Made by a program: the position numbers and the translations under genes. The notes under the pieces are model-generated. The model did no database searches, was not told the origin of the DNA, and was given only the letters and a program-made list of their open reading frames with translations. 38,424 nt of DNA from Bacteroidota bacterium (GTDB lineage Bacteria > Bacteroidota > Bacteroidia > UKL13-3). The DNA lies in the NCBI GenBank assembly GCA_030699355.1, contig JAUYMZ010000407.1, positions 1 through 38,424 of the forward strand, written 5' to 3'. Below are positions 19,567 through 28,186 of the stretch, piece after piece (within the stretch, counting starts at the first letter, position 1; every line of letters starts with the position of its first letter).

Positions 19567-20079
19567 ATGAAGAACATGTTAAAATCTATGGTTGCCTTGT
19601 TTGCTATCTTAATATTGGCAAGCAGCAACGTAAATGCTCAAAAATTTGGTTATGTAGACTTGCAAGAATTAATGCAATTAATGCCAGAATACAAAAAAGC
19701 CAATACAGATATGGAAGCTTTTGGAAAATCGTTGGAAGATGAGTTGAAAAAATTAAGCGATGAATTTCAAAAGAAAGTGGCCGATTACCAAAAAGGTGAA
19801 AAAACCATGAATGAAGCTATCCGCGATTTAAAACAAAAAGAATTGCAAGATATGCAAAGTCGTATCCAGGAGTTTCAACAAGCTGCTCAAGAAAATATAC
19901 GTAAAAAAGAAGCTGATTTGTTAAAGCCAATTATCGAAAAAGCAAAAACTGCCATTAGTCAGGTTGCCAAAGAAGGTTCTTATAGCTATATTTTTGATAG
20001 CAGCGTGGCTGGTTTCTTATACAAGCCAGAAGGCGATAATGTATTAGCCGCAGTTAAAAAGAAGTTAGGAATTATTTAA
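19567..20079 (+). CDS. OmpH/Skp family periplasmic chaperone, copy 2
   Basis: Signal peptide, KFGYVDLQELMQLMPEYKKANTDME, coiled coil. Confidence 0.93.
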   Translation: MKNMLKSMVALFAILILASSNVNAQKFGYVDLQELMQLMPEYKKANTDMEAFGKSLEDELKKLSDEFQKKVADYQKGEKTMNEAIRDLKQKELQDMQSRIQEFQQAAQENIRKKEADLLKPIIEKAKTAISQVAKEGSYSYIFDSSVAGFLYKPEGDNVLAAVKKKLGII

Positions 20080-20095
20080 TTATCGATTTTTTAGA

Positions 20096-20137
20096 AGAAA
20101 AGCCGATTCCCATTTGGGTATCGGCTTTTCTTTTTTT
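20096..20137 (+). terminator. Intrinsic terminator after the second ompH gene
   Basis: AGAAAAGCCGAT / ATCGGCTTTTCT stem followed by a T tract. Confidence 0.8.
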
Positions 20138-20150
20138 ATCTTGCCCTATC

Positions 20151-20990
20151 ATGAACCATACTTTTAAAGCAAATCAACCCATCGGAATTTTTGATTCTGG
20201 TATTGGTGGACTTACCGTTGCGCGCGCCATAACCAAGTTATTGCCCAATGAGCAAATCATCTATTTTGGTGATACCGCCCACATGCCTTATGGCGAGAAA
20301 AGTGCGGAGGCCATTAAGCATTATTCTATCAAAATTGCAGAGTTTTTGAAGTTTAAAAATTGCAAAATGATTGTAATTGCCTGTAATACTGCCTCTGCTG
20401 CTGCTTATAAATCGGTGGTAAAAAGTACTGGCATGAAAGATTTGGTGGTAAATGTGATAGACCCGGCGGTAGATTATGTAGTAAAAAATCATTACCGACA
20501 AAAAGTGGGGGTTATTGCTACCAAGCGTACCATTAGTTCTAATGTATATGCTAAGCGCATTGAGACTTTAGATCCTGTTTCTGATGTAGTACAATTGGCA
20601 ACACCCTTGTTGGCACCTATGATTGAAGAAGGATTTTATAATAATAAAATCTCGCAAACCATTATTAATAGCTATCTATCTAAATCCAAATTGAGTAAAA
20701 TAGATGCCTTAATATTGGGCTGTACACACTATCCACTTATTAAAGGGGAGATTCAAAAGTTTTATGGTAAATCGGTAGAGGTTATTGATAGCAGCGAGAT
20801 TGTGGCTTTATACGTGAAGCAAGTATTAGAAAAACACCAACTATTGAACGATGCCAAAAGCAGCGTGTTTAGTTTGGGTAAAAAGTCTCAATTTTTTGTA
20901 AGCGATTACACCCAAAGCTTCGAAGAAACTAGCAAGATTTTCTTCGACGAAAAAGTGAAGTTGAAACAGTTTAATATTTGGGAGGAGTAG
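20151..20990 (+). CDS. murI: Glutamate racemase
   Basis: IGIFDSGIGGLTVARAI, YFGDTAHMPYGEKS, IACNTASAAA, LGCTHYPLI. Confidence 0.95.
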   Translation: MNHTFKANQPIGIFDSGIGGLTVARAITKLLPNEQIIYFGDTAHMPYGEKSAEAIKHYSIKIAEFLKFKNCKMIVIACNTASAAAYKSVVKSTGMKDLVVNVIDPAVDYVVKNHYRQKVGVIATKRTISSNVYAKRIETLDPVSDVVQLATPLLAPMIEEGFYNNKISQTIINSYLSKSKLSKIDALILGCTHYPLIKGEIQKFYGKSVEVIDSSEIVALYVKQVLEKHQLLNDAKSSVFSLGKKSQFFVSDYTQSFEETSKIFFDEKVKLKQFNIWEE

Positions 20991-20999
20991 GTTTTTGGA

Positions 21000-21677
21000 T
21001 TGTTGCTAATGAGAAATTTTACATCCATATTTATAGGACTACTTGGAATATTTATTTCATGTGGAGATTCCTCTTCCTCTACAGGATGCGGTACGGATTT
21101 TTTTTCGAATGAATACTCTGTTGGTTCTATTGATTTAGATTCAGTCACTAATCATTGGATGCTTCCTAAAAACATGAGTTCATTGTTGTTTAAAAATTCT
21201 AATGGTGGTGAATTTAGATTTGATGTTAAGAATTTTGGCCCTTTTAATAAACGTTATAATTTGTTTTTAAATCAAAAAGTAACTGGTCCTTGCGTAAGAA
21301 AGGATTATGTTTATGTAAATTCTACCTATAAATCATCACAAATTGGGAGTATTGATGTTCCTTTTATAATTAATATTGAGCAGCTAAAAAATATTGATGA
21401 AAGACGATTTACAGATACCCTCGATCTTTCCTTGGCCAAGATAAAAAGAATATCCGATCGGATTAAAGTACGAATTGGATATAGCGAGGCATTTTTCAAA
21501 ATACCAGATTCAAGCAGCTACTTAATTCCTAGTTTGCAATTAGTTGATTCTATATATTCCAATGTTTATGCAGTGCCAACAGAATTAAATATGGGCTTAG
21601 ATTATGTTTACTTTCAACGTGATTATGGTATTTTAGGGTTTAAATTTTCAACGAATGAAATATGGGTTCGAAAATAA
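21000..21677 (+). CDS. Hypothetical lipoprotein (likely ATG at 21009)
   Basis: N-terminal hydrophobic segment ending in lipobox-like FISC; no family recognised. Confidence 0.6.
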   Translation: MLLMRNFTSIFIGLLGIFISCGDSSSSTGCGTDFFSNEYSVGSIDLDSVTNHWMLPKNMSSLLFKNSNGGEFRFDVKNFGPFNKRYNLFLNQKVTGPCVRKDYVYVNSTYKSSQIGSIDVPFIINIEQLKNIDERRFTDTLDLSLAKIKRISDRIKVRIGYSEAFFKIPDSSSYLIPSLQLVDSIYSNVYAVPTELNMGLDYVYFQRDYGILGFKFSTNEIWVRK

Positions 21678-22306
21678 TTTACTTATGTATTTTGGTGCCT
21701 TTCTTTTTTGTTTCTTGCGGTTGTCCAGAAGAGGACGATATTATTTCTACACGCACTAGCGAACAAAAAGTTTGGCTTTCAGAGGCGCCAAACGATACCT
21801 CAATTATTTATGTGAAATCATCCAATGGACTTTCAGATATTTTTATTATTTATTTTGGAAAAACCGAAAGAAAGGATAAAACTGGAAATACTTGTTCAGC
21901 TCAAGAGGTAACTGAAAAGATTCACTTAGAATATTTTTCAGGCATTGCTGGATACTATTTTTACTTTGATATTTTTCGAAATAATAATTCTTATGTTCTA
22001 AACACAGAGGTAAAGTTGGGAGGGAGTATAAGTAGTTTTTCGTCTAGAATTATGGTGGATATTGATAATCCAAATAATATAAAAAGTGCTTTTTTTTACC
22101 CTTATTCCTCCAATATTGATAAAGGGTATTTATTTTATGGAGATTCTGTAATTAATGGAAAATCATATTCAGATTTATATATAATGAATTTACCCTATAA
22201 CGAAGAGGTGAAACCATTAACTATTACTCAATTTATTATTTCAAAAAGGAAAGGGTTAGTGGCTTATAAAACTAAGAATGGAGCGGATTGGTATTTAGAA
22301 CTTTAA
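21662..22306 (+). CDS. Hypothetical lipoprotein
   Basis: N-terminal lipobox-like FFVSCG; overlaps the upstream ORF; no family recognised. Confidence 0.6.
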   Translation: MGSKIIYLCILVPFFFVSCGCPEEDDIISTRTSEQKVWLSEAPNDTSIIYVKSSNGLSDIFIIYFGKTERKDKTGNTCSAQEVTEKIHLEYFSGIAGYYFYFDIFRNNNSYVLNTEVKLGGSISSFSSRIMVDIDNPNNIKSAFFYPYSSNIDKGYLFYGDSVINGKSYSDLYIMNLPYNEEVKPLTITQFIISKRKGLVAYKTKNGADWYLEL

Positions 22307-22316
22307 TTGTCTTTTT

Positions 22317-24311
22317 TCAAAAGGATTGTTTCCCATAAAACCGATGCATACTTATGATGTGCGGGATGCTGAGGCAAGATAACAGGATGAAAAAGATACC
22401 TAGGTAAATTTCTTGGTAATAGCTTGTAAATAGGGCTATAATTATAGCACCACCTAGGCTAAAGGGCAGTGATTGAAGCCATAGGATTTTTGGTTTTATG
22501 TGGAGTTCTTGTTTTAAATGACTCCAACCATGTAAGCTGTGCTGAAATATAAAGTAAATTCCAAAAGTGATAAGCAAGGGTAAAAAACTAGCCAACAAAA
22601 GATAGCTTAAGGTTAATGCCATTTGCTTTGATTTATACAAATAGATATAGGCTGAACCTATTCCTATAAAAGCGGTTTTGATGATCCATAGGCCGCTTGC
22701 TGATACCTCTGCTAATACCTCATTTGTTTTTAATAAGCTAATATGTTTTAATATCATCTTGGTTTCTTCGAAGTGGCCTGTTAGCATCACCATTAAAATG
22801 GTAAAACCCCACAGAAATGTTTGGGTCGACCCAACCAACCCCCATTCTTTAAAATCTGCTTGTCCGAAATGCCACGCCGAATAAAAGATAAATAGGAGTA
22901 GGGCAAAGTCGGGAATAAGGTACCAAAGCACACCAATGCCCGCTGCTTTAGATAAATACTTTATAATAAATGGCAATAGAAAGTACTTGCTTGCTGGTTT
23001 TTTGCTGGTAAGATGATCGAGGGCACCGTGGGTTAAACCAATAAACAAAAAGCCAAGCGCTAAGATACCCCAACTTAATATTTCGAAATGGAGTGCTTGT
23101 AGGAGGATGGCCAAGCAGGTGGCGATGCTTGCTATGCTTACCGGAGCTATTTTCCTGGCTAAGAAAGCAATATCTTTAAGGGCAAATTGTAAGAACAGCA
23201 AGATGGGTAAACGACAAAATATTTTTAATTCTTGCGCCATTGTGGTTCTCTCGTTTAAAAAGGATAATACCCTTTTAGTTTCTATGGCAGTAAATAATTG
23301 GGTAAAAATTACCTTTCCTTTTTCTGGTTTTAATTCTAATATTTTTAAAAGCAATCTATCGTAAAAGGCAAATCTTTTTGCTTTGGGTTTTTCGGCCAAA
23401 GGCTGATTTTGGGCAATGGATTGGCTTAACTCGTTTGCATGAATGGCCATTGCGTGAAAGGCGTAGCCTGTAGTTGGTTTAATTAAATTGGCTTTAGCGC
23501 CAGTGAATATCCAATTAGGGTGAATTTGTTTATGGGTAAGGCTGGCCGACGACATAGGAATAATGCCTTTTTCTGATTCTATAACGCGGTAGGATAAACC
23601 TTTTTTTTGGAGTTGCTCTTTTAAAATTAACTCGGCTTGTGCTTGGGTAATAGGTTCAGACCCAAAACAAGTTACCTCAAACAATGCGTGATTTTTGGAG
23701 AAAGGCAGCACATACAAAAATTGGCAACTGTTGTTTTGCGGGATATCAAAATCCATCATTGTAACGGCTTTGTTATCTATTTCTCCCGCTATAATTTCTA
23801 CTTCCAAACCATAGAAGGATTGGTATAAATGACTTTCGTTTTTTTGTGGCGCTTGGTACTTTGTTAGGCTGCTATCAAATACTTTTTTGGCAATGATGCT
23901 TGTGTTATCCAAAGTGAGTTGGAACGAGTTATCAATCACTTCTAATTTACCATCAAAAGAGGTTTCAAAATAGGTATGATTAATTTGAGGTAAAACAGAT
24001 TTAACCTCATTGTAAACATCAATACCTCTTATGTGTAAATAGCTCAAAGGAGAAATGGTTTCAAGGTTTTTACCAACCCTAATTTCATCCCATTGATACT
24101 TTACTAAGTGTTGAAGATTTAGTTTTTCGAGTTCATATTTATCCGACCAAAAGCAGAATGTTCTGTCGTTTACGTTTTTCTTTTGGGGTTCTATGATGGC
24201 TATTTGTTTATGGGCAAATAGATTTTTCTTAAACATGTTTAATAGCAACAAGCTATTGGCTGCTCCCAATCCAATGAATAGGTAATCAACTTTGTATAAC
24301 TTGTTTGCCAT
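22317..24311 (-). CDS. Fused lycopene beta-cyclase (CrtY) - beta-carotene 15,15'-dioxygenase (Blh)
   Basis: N-terminal CrtY (DYLFIGLGAANSLLL, QFLYVLPFSKNHALFEVT, IKPTTGYAFHA, RVLSFLNERTTMAQELKIFCRLPILLFLQFAL) continuous with a C-terminal Blh membrane domain (GLTHGALDHL, SAWHFGQADF, QHSLHGWSHL, SIPHIISMHRFY). Confidence 0.9.
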   Translation of the reverse strand: MANKLYKVDYLFIGLGAANSLLLLNMFKKNLFAHKQIAIIEPQKKNVNDRTFCFWSDKYELEKLNLQHLVKYQWDEIRVGKNLETISPLSYLHIRGIDVYNEVKSVLPQINHTYFETSFDGKLEVIDNSFQLTLDNTSIIAKKVFDSSLTKYQAPQKNESHLYQSFYGLEVEIIAGEIDNKAVTMMDFDIPQNNSCQFLYVLPFSKNHALFEVTCFGSEPITQAQAELILKEQLQKKGLSYRVIESEKGIIPMSSASLTHKQIHPNWIFTGAKANLIKPTTGYAFHAMAIHANELSQSIAQNQPLAEKPKAKRFAFYDRLLLKILELKPEKGKVIFTQLFTAIETKRVLSFLNERTTMAQELKIFCRLPILLFLQFALKDIAFLARKIAPVSIASIATCLAILLQALHFEILSWGILALGFLFIGLTHGALDHLTSKKPASKYFLLPFIIKYLSKAAGIGVLWYLIPDFALLLFIFYSAWHFGQADFKEWGLVGSTQTFLWGFTILMVMLTGHFEETKMILKHISLLKTNEVLAEVSASGLWIIKTAFIGIGSAYIYLYKSKQMALTLSYLLLASFLPLLITFGIYFIFQHSLHGWSHLKQELHIKPKILWLQSLPFSLGGAIIIALFTSYYQEIYLGIFFILLSCLSIPHIISMHRFYGKQSF

Positions 24312-24325
24312 GTTTTAGGTAATAA

Positions 24326-24359
24326 AATAGGGATATACTTGTGAAAATATATCCCTATT
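24326..24359 (-). terminator. Hairpin between rhodopsin and crtY-blh (candidate attenuator/leaky terminator)
   Basis: 12-bp perfect stem AATAGGGATATA / TATATCCCTATT, 10-nt loop, followed on the minus strand by TTATT. Confidence 0.6.
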
Positions 24360-24373
24360 CATATTTGTAAAAA

Positions 24374-25093
24374 TTAGTCCTCAGCGTTTCTACTTAAAGT
24401 GTAAATAACTAAACCAAAACCAATTTTGTTGATGGCATCAGCGATGTTGTATACGATGTCCATAGCATGAGTTGCTGCGGCAGGGTCGCTTACCAATTGA
24501 ATACCGAATAATCCACCTGGGGTTCCAAGGATATAACCTAAAGGATAAATAGCCCAACCAACCAATACGAACCAAGCCAATACTCTTGTAGCTTTTGCTA
24601 CTTGTACGCCAGCTGATTGAGATAGTTTTGCAACTTCACCAAACCAGATTAAGTAAACGATGTAGAAATAAGCGGCACCTGAGATAACACCCCAGAGAAC
24701 ACTGTTTTCTCTGTCGATAGTTTCACCAAAATAACCTGTTACCAACATCACTAAAGAAGCGGCGATAAGTTTCCACAATAATCCAATTTTAGCGCCGGCT
24801 TTCTTGGTAATTAAGTAGAATTCAACACACATCAAAGGTACAGTAAGAATCCAATCTACGTATCTAAAGAATGTTGGCGAATCGCCCGTTGCGAGGTTGT
24901 AGCCTCTCATGTAATAGTAATGTACAGCAGCAATAAAGGTAATTAAACCTGATACTAAAACTGAAGTACGCCATTTTTGAGGAGTGTTACCTAGCTCAAA
25001 AAAGAAGAAAACAGACGCGGCCATCATGGCCATTGTTCCGATAAAAAATGTGAATGCCACATAATTATCGCTAGCGATTTTTAAATGTTCCAT
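24374..25093 (-). CDS. Proteorhodopsin-type light-driven proton pump
   Basis: FFRYVDWILTVPLMCVEFYL (D80/T84/E91 = DTE motif, M88 at tuning site), H58 in AAVHYYYMRGY, retinal lysine K223 in ADAINKIGFG. Confidence 0.96.
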   Translation of the reverse strand: MEHLKIASDNYVAFTFFIGTMAMMAASVFFFFELGNTPQKWRTSVLVSGLITFIAAVHYYYMRGYNLATGDSPTFFRYVDWILTVPLMCVEFYLITKKAGAKIGLLWKLIAASLVMLVTGYFGETIDRENSVLWGVISGAAYFYIVYLIWFGEVAKLSQSAGVQVAKATRVLAWFVLVGWAIYPLGYILGTPGGLFGIQLVSDPAAATHAMDIVYNIADAINKIGFGLVIYTLSRNAED

Positions 25094-25310
25094 TTGTGTT
25101 TTGTTTAATTTTTGTCAATAAAAGTTCAACAAAACCTGTTTTCAAATTGTTTTAATTTTTTTAAAATTAATTTGGATAAATCTTATAAAATGCCTATTAA
25201 ATCTCACTTTTTGACTCAAAAAAAATATTTTAACATTGAAAATCAAATATTTAAAATTCTTTTATTTGTATACTTTTCGCGTAAATATGACACAGCGTTC
25301 AACTGGGATT

Positions 25311-26810
25311 TCACTTAAAGCACAAGTTTTGCAATTGAGTGAAGGTTTGAGAATCGGCGAGGTTATATGATTTCCAGGAGTAATTTTTCTTTTCGTCGCT
25401 TAAAACATGGTAAAAAATTTGGGCTTCTAAGCGGCACATTTCTGCGCTTTCACCACTAGATTTATTGGTTTCATACCAATAGGAGGCAAGAGCGGGGTAG
25501 GCCGAGTAAGATAATTTGTAGAGATATTTGGTATCGGCTATTTTATTGGTTTGAAGCGAATAATTGATGTGATGTTGGGCAATGTGTTTGTCCCAATTTA
25601 TGGTGCTGGCGCCTATCAAAAGTGTATACCAAATAAAAGAATTGGTTCGAACCAAAAAGTAGTTGCTGCGTTGGTATTGAATTTTATAAAATGTAAGGAA
25701 TAAACCAATGATTGAGCAGGCCAGAAAAAAGTAAACACCAATGCGTTTGTAGGTATATAATTCTGTTTCGTGGATGTACAAATAGTTTCTGTAAGCAGCG
25801 GTTAAAATTAACCAGACATTTAGGGCAATCCAAATATAGCTGAGTGTTTTTGTATGCGAATTTTGGTTAAAATTTTGGCTGCCTCTAAATACCCACAAGA
25901 TAATGGAAACGGCAAGAATGATAGACCAAATGAGCGCGTCTACACCTTGGTGAACATATTCAGAATAGCTAAGTCCTTGAGGCATTATTTGATTGGATAG
26001 GTGGTAGGTATCTATTAGGTTTACGAGCAGCAATAATAGGTTCAAGCCGAAAAATATTATTTTGGCCATAAATTGTTCGGTTGTTTCTGTTATGGCAATT
26101 CCAAGAATAGCGTAAGATTTGTATGCTGATTTAGCCAGATAATTTCCCAATTTTGATTCGCTTTGGGCAAGTTTGTTTAGGATATAAGGTTTGAAAAAAG
26201 TACTTAGTAGAAAAACGCCAAATAGGTAGTGAATGATAAGGGGTAGGGAGATAAATTCTGTGTTTAAATTTTTAATGAATTGGTCGAAGCCTGCGCTCAT
26301 ATTTCTATATATGGCAAAGAAAATTATAAAAATGAGGGCACTAAAAATTCCAGCAAATTTGTAATTGATATTTTTCTCGGTAGGTATTTCATCTTGGTTT
26401 GTTTGTTGGGCTGTTTTATTAAACATGGCAATAAATTTTATGAAAGGTGTGCTAATCCAAGCATACAATGCATGCAGCAGATTGCTGATTAAATTTTGAT
26501 TTTCTACCACAAGGTTGATGGAGAGCATAAGCAGGGCAGTAATGTTGGCAAGTATGGATAAAAAGTGCCCGTGGAGGAGCGCGGCTGTGGAAGAGAGCAG
26601 GGCGGCAGCACTAAAAATTAGATTGGATTTAAGGAGCATTTTTTGCGGATGAATCCAGCATTGGAGGCCAATGAGGATGATATTTAAAAGCAAAATGTTT
26701 ACCCCAATTCCTTCTTGGTAAATTAAAAATGTGTAGGCTATGCCTGCTGCTAAACTGATTTTGTTGGTTTTCATTTTTTTTGTATTATTTAAAAGTGCTT
26801 TGAGTTTCAA
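25311..26810 (-). CDS. DUF4173/DUF4153-like polytopic membrane protein (start may be ATG at 26774)
   Basis: Many TM segments; adjacent to a winged-helix regulator as often seen in Bacteroidota. Confidence 0.65.
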   Translation of the reverse strand: MKLKALLNNTKKMKTNKISLAAGIAYTFLIYQEGIGVNILLLNIILIGLQCWIHPQKMLLKSNLIFSAAALLSSTAALLHGHFLSILANITALLMLSINLVVENQNLISNLLHALYAWISTPFIKFIAMFNKTAQQTNQDEIPTEKNINYKFAGIFSALIFIIFFAIYRNMSAGFDQFIKNLNTEFISLPLIIHYLFGVFLLSTFFKPYILNKLAQSESKLGNYLAKSAYKSYAILGIAITETTEQFMAKIIFFGLNLLLLLVNLIDTYHLSNQIMPQGLSYSEYVHQGVDALIWSIILAVSIILWVFRGSQNFNQNSHTKTLSYIWIALNVWLILTAAYRNYLYIHETELYTYKRIGVYFFLACSIIGLFLTFYKIQYQRSNYFLVRTNSFIWYTLLIGASTINWDKHIAQHHINYSLQTNKIADTKYLYKLSYSAYPALASYWYETNKSSGESAEMCRLEAQIFYHVLSDEKKNYSWKSYNLADSQTFTQLQNLCFK

Positions 26811-26834
26811 AGTAAATGGGTAAAAAAATATAGT

Positions 26835-27134
26835 TTATGATTTCAGTAATTTTTCGAGGGCATTTAGGTGAACTTTAAATTCGGCCTTACCCAGTTTGCT
26901 TGCCTCAAAAACGGTATGTGGTTTTTTGCCAATAAAGTTTTTATGAACCAGCACATATTCGAGTTTTTCGAGGGCACTAATATGACTGGCTAAATTGCCA
27001 TCTGTAAGATTTAGAAGCTCTTTCATGGTATTAAAATCTACCTGGTCGTTTACCATTAGCACCGACATGATTCCGAGGCGAATTCGGCTTTCGAAGGCCT
27101 TATTTAATTGCGCTATGTTAAAAGAATTTGCCAA
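26835..27134 (-). CDS. Winged-helix transcriptional regulator (MarR/ArsR-like, short)
   Basis: NKAFESRIRLGIMSVLMVNDQVDFNTMKELLNLTDGNLASHISALEKLEYVLVHKNF; start likely TTG 27134 or ATT 27137, because the ORF's first ATG lies inside the upstream gene. Confidence 0.82.
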   Translation of the reverse strand: MANSFNIAQLNKAFESRIRLGIMSVLMVNDQVDFNTMKELLNLTDGNLASHISALEKLEYVLVHKNFIGKKPHTVFEASKLGKAEFKVHLNALEKLLKS

Positions 27135-27142
27135 AATACTGC

Positions 27143-27784
27143 TTATTTTTTTTCGAAAGTAAAATAGGCGATGGTGCCATAAATAATATGAACTAAACCA
27201 AAACCCAATGCCCAAAATAGGAGTCCGTGGTTTATAAAAACAGCGGCAAGTAAGCCAAGGCTAATCTGAACCAAACCCAGGTATTTAATATGCTCAAAAG
27301 TATATTTACTGGCATTTACAAGAGCTAGTCCGTAAAACACCAAAGTAGCAGGAGCCACCATTCCGGTATATCCTTGAACTACCATAATAAGGCAAAACAT
27401 ACCGCCTGTTGCCAAGGGAATAGCCATATTGTACATGAGTTGTTTACCAGAGTTTGTCCAAACTTTTTCGCCCGCTTTTCTTGCTTTTTTAACAGTGAGG
27501 TAAGTTGAGGTAAAAAGCGATAATACCAAAACCGATAAGGCGTCTATTAAGAAGAAGGTAACAAAGGGCATATTCATTTCTCCTTTTTCGTTTTTAGCAT
27601 ATTCAAAGTAGGGCAAATTGCCATGTTTGGTTTGTAAATAAAGATAGGCAGCTGCTGCACCCGCCAATGCAAATAATCCAACAAAAACACCCGACAGGCC
27701 ATTTAATGATAAAAAACGAGATGAGCGTTCCATCATTTTGCGGATGTCGTGGAGGGCTTCTAATTGTTCTTCGGTATTCGACAT
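27143..27784 (-). CDS. Conserved membrane protein of unknown function
   Basis: Several TM segments; immediately upstream of the winged-helix regulator. Confidence 0.7.
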   Translation of the reverse strand: MSNTEEQLEALHDIRKMMERSSRFLSLNGLSGVFVGLFALAGAAAAYLYLQTKHGNLPYFEYAKNEKGEMNMPFVTFFLIDALSVLVLSLFTSTYLTVKKARKAGEKVWTNSGKQLMYNMAIPLATGGMFCLIMVVQGYTGMVAPATLVFYGLALVNASKYTFEHIKYLGLVQISLGLLAAVFINHGLLFWALGFGLVHIIYGTIAYFTFEKK

Positions 27785-28085
27785 ATAAAAGTACTTTGAA
27801 CTGCAAAGCTAACTTTGATTTTTATATTTCCAAATTTTGGTTCAAAATAAATTCATATTAAAAATTGTAAAAGAAAAGGGTAACCCAAACAGCCAATTAA
27901 TTTTTCTTAAATACCGGATTTTATTTAAACCAGCTCTCTATTCTGGGTTTATGTTTTGCAAAGGTTTGATAGTTAGTTTAAAGCAAAAGTAGGTATCAGA
28001 AATGTTTCGTTCTAGAAAGCTGGAATATGCCCTGTTATCTATCTGGCATTTGTACCATACTTGTTCTAAGGTGCTTTATAAAACA

Positions 28086-28145
28086 TTATTTTAGTGGACA
28101 CTTAAAATGCTATGCATGGTTTTATTGAAGTGTCCACTAAAATAA
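28086..28145. repeat. 18-bp perfect inverted repeat with 24-nt loop
   Basis: TTATTTTAGTGGACACTT (28086-28103) / AAGTGTCCACTAAAATAA (28128-28145). Confidence 0.85.
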
Positions 28146-28186
28146 CATCTGTAACATTAAGAATCAATTAATCGAAAAAAATCTAT

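Noticed and set aside
18927-20079. Two consecutive OmpH/Skp genes as an unusual duplication
   Set aside because: Paired ompH genes after bamA are a known arrangement in Bacteroidota.
25094-25310. Clear Bacteroidota promoter (TTTG-N19-TAnnTTTG) for the rhodopsin
   Set aside because: The leader is AT-rich and many partial matches occur by chance; no exact match stood out.
25112-25318. 68-aa plus-strand ORF in the rhodopsin leader
   Set aside because: Low-complexity AT-rich translation in an intergenic region; no coding signature.
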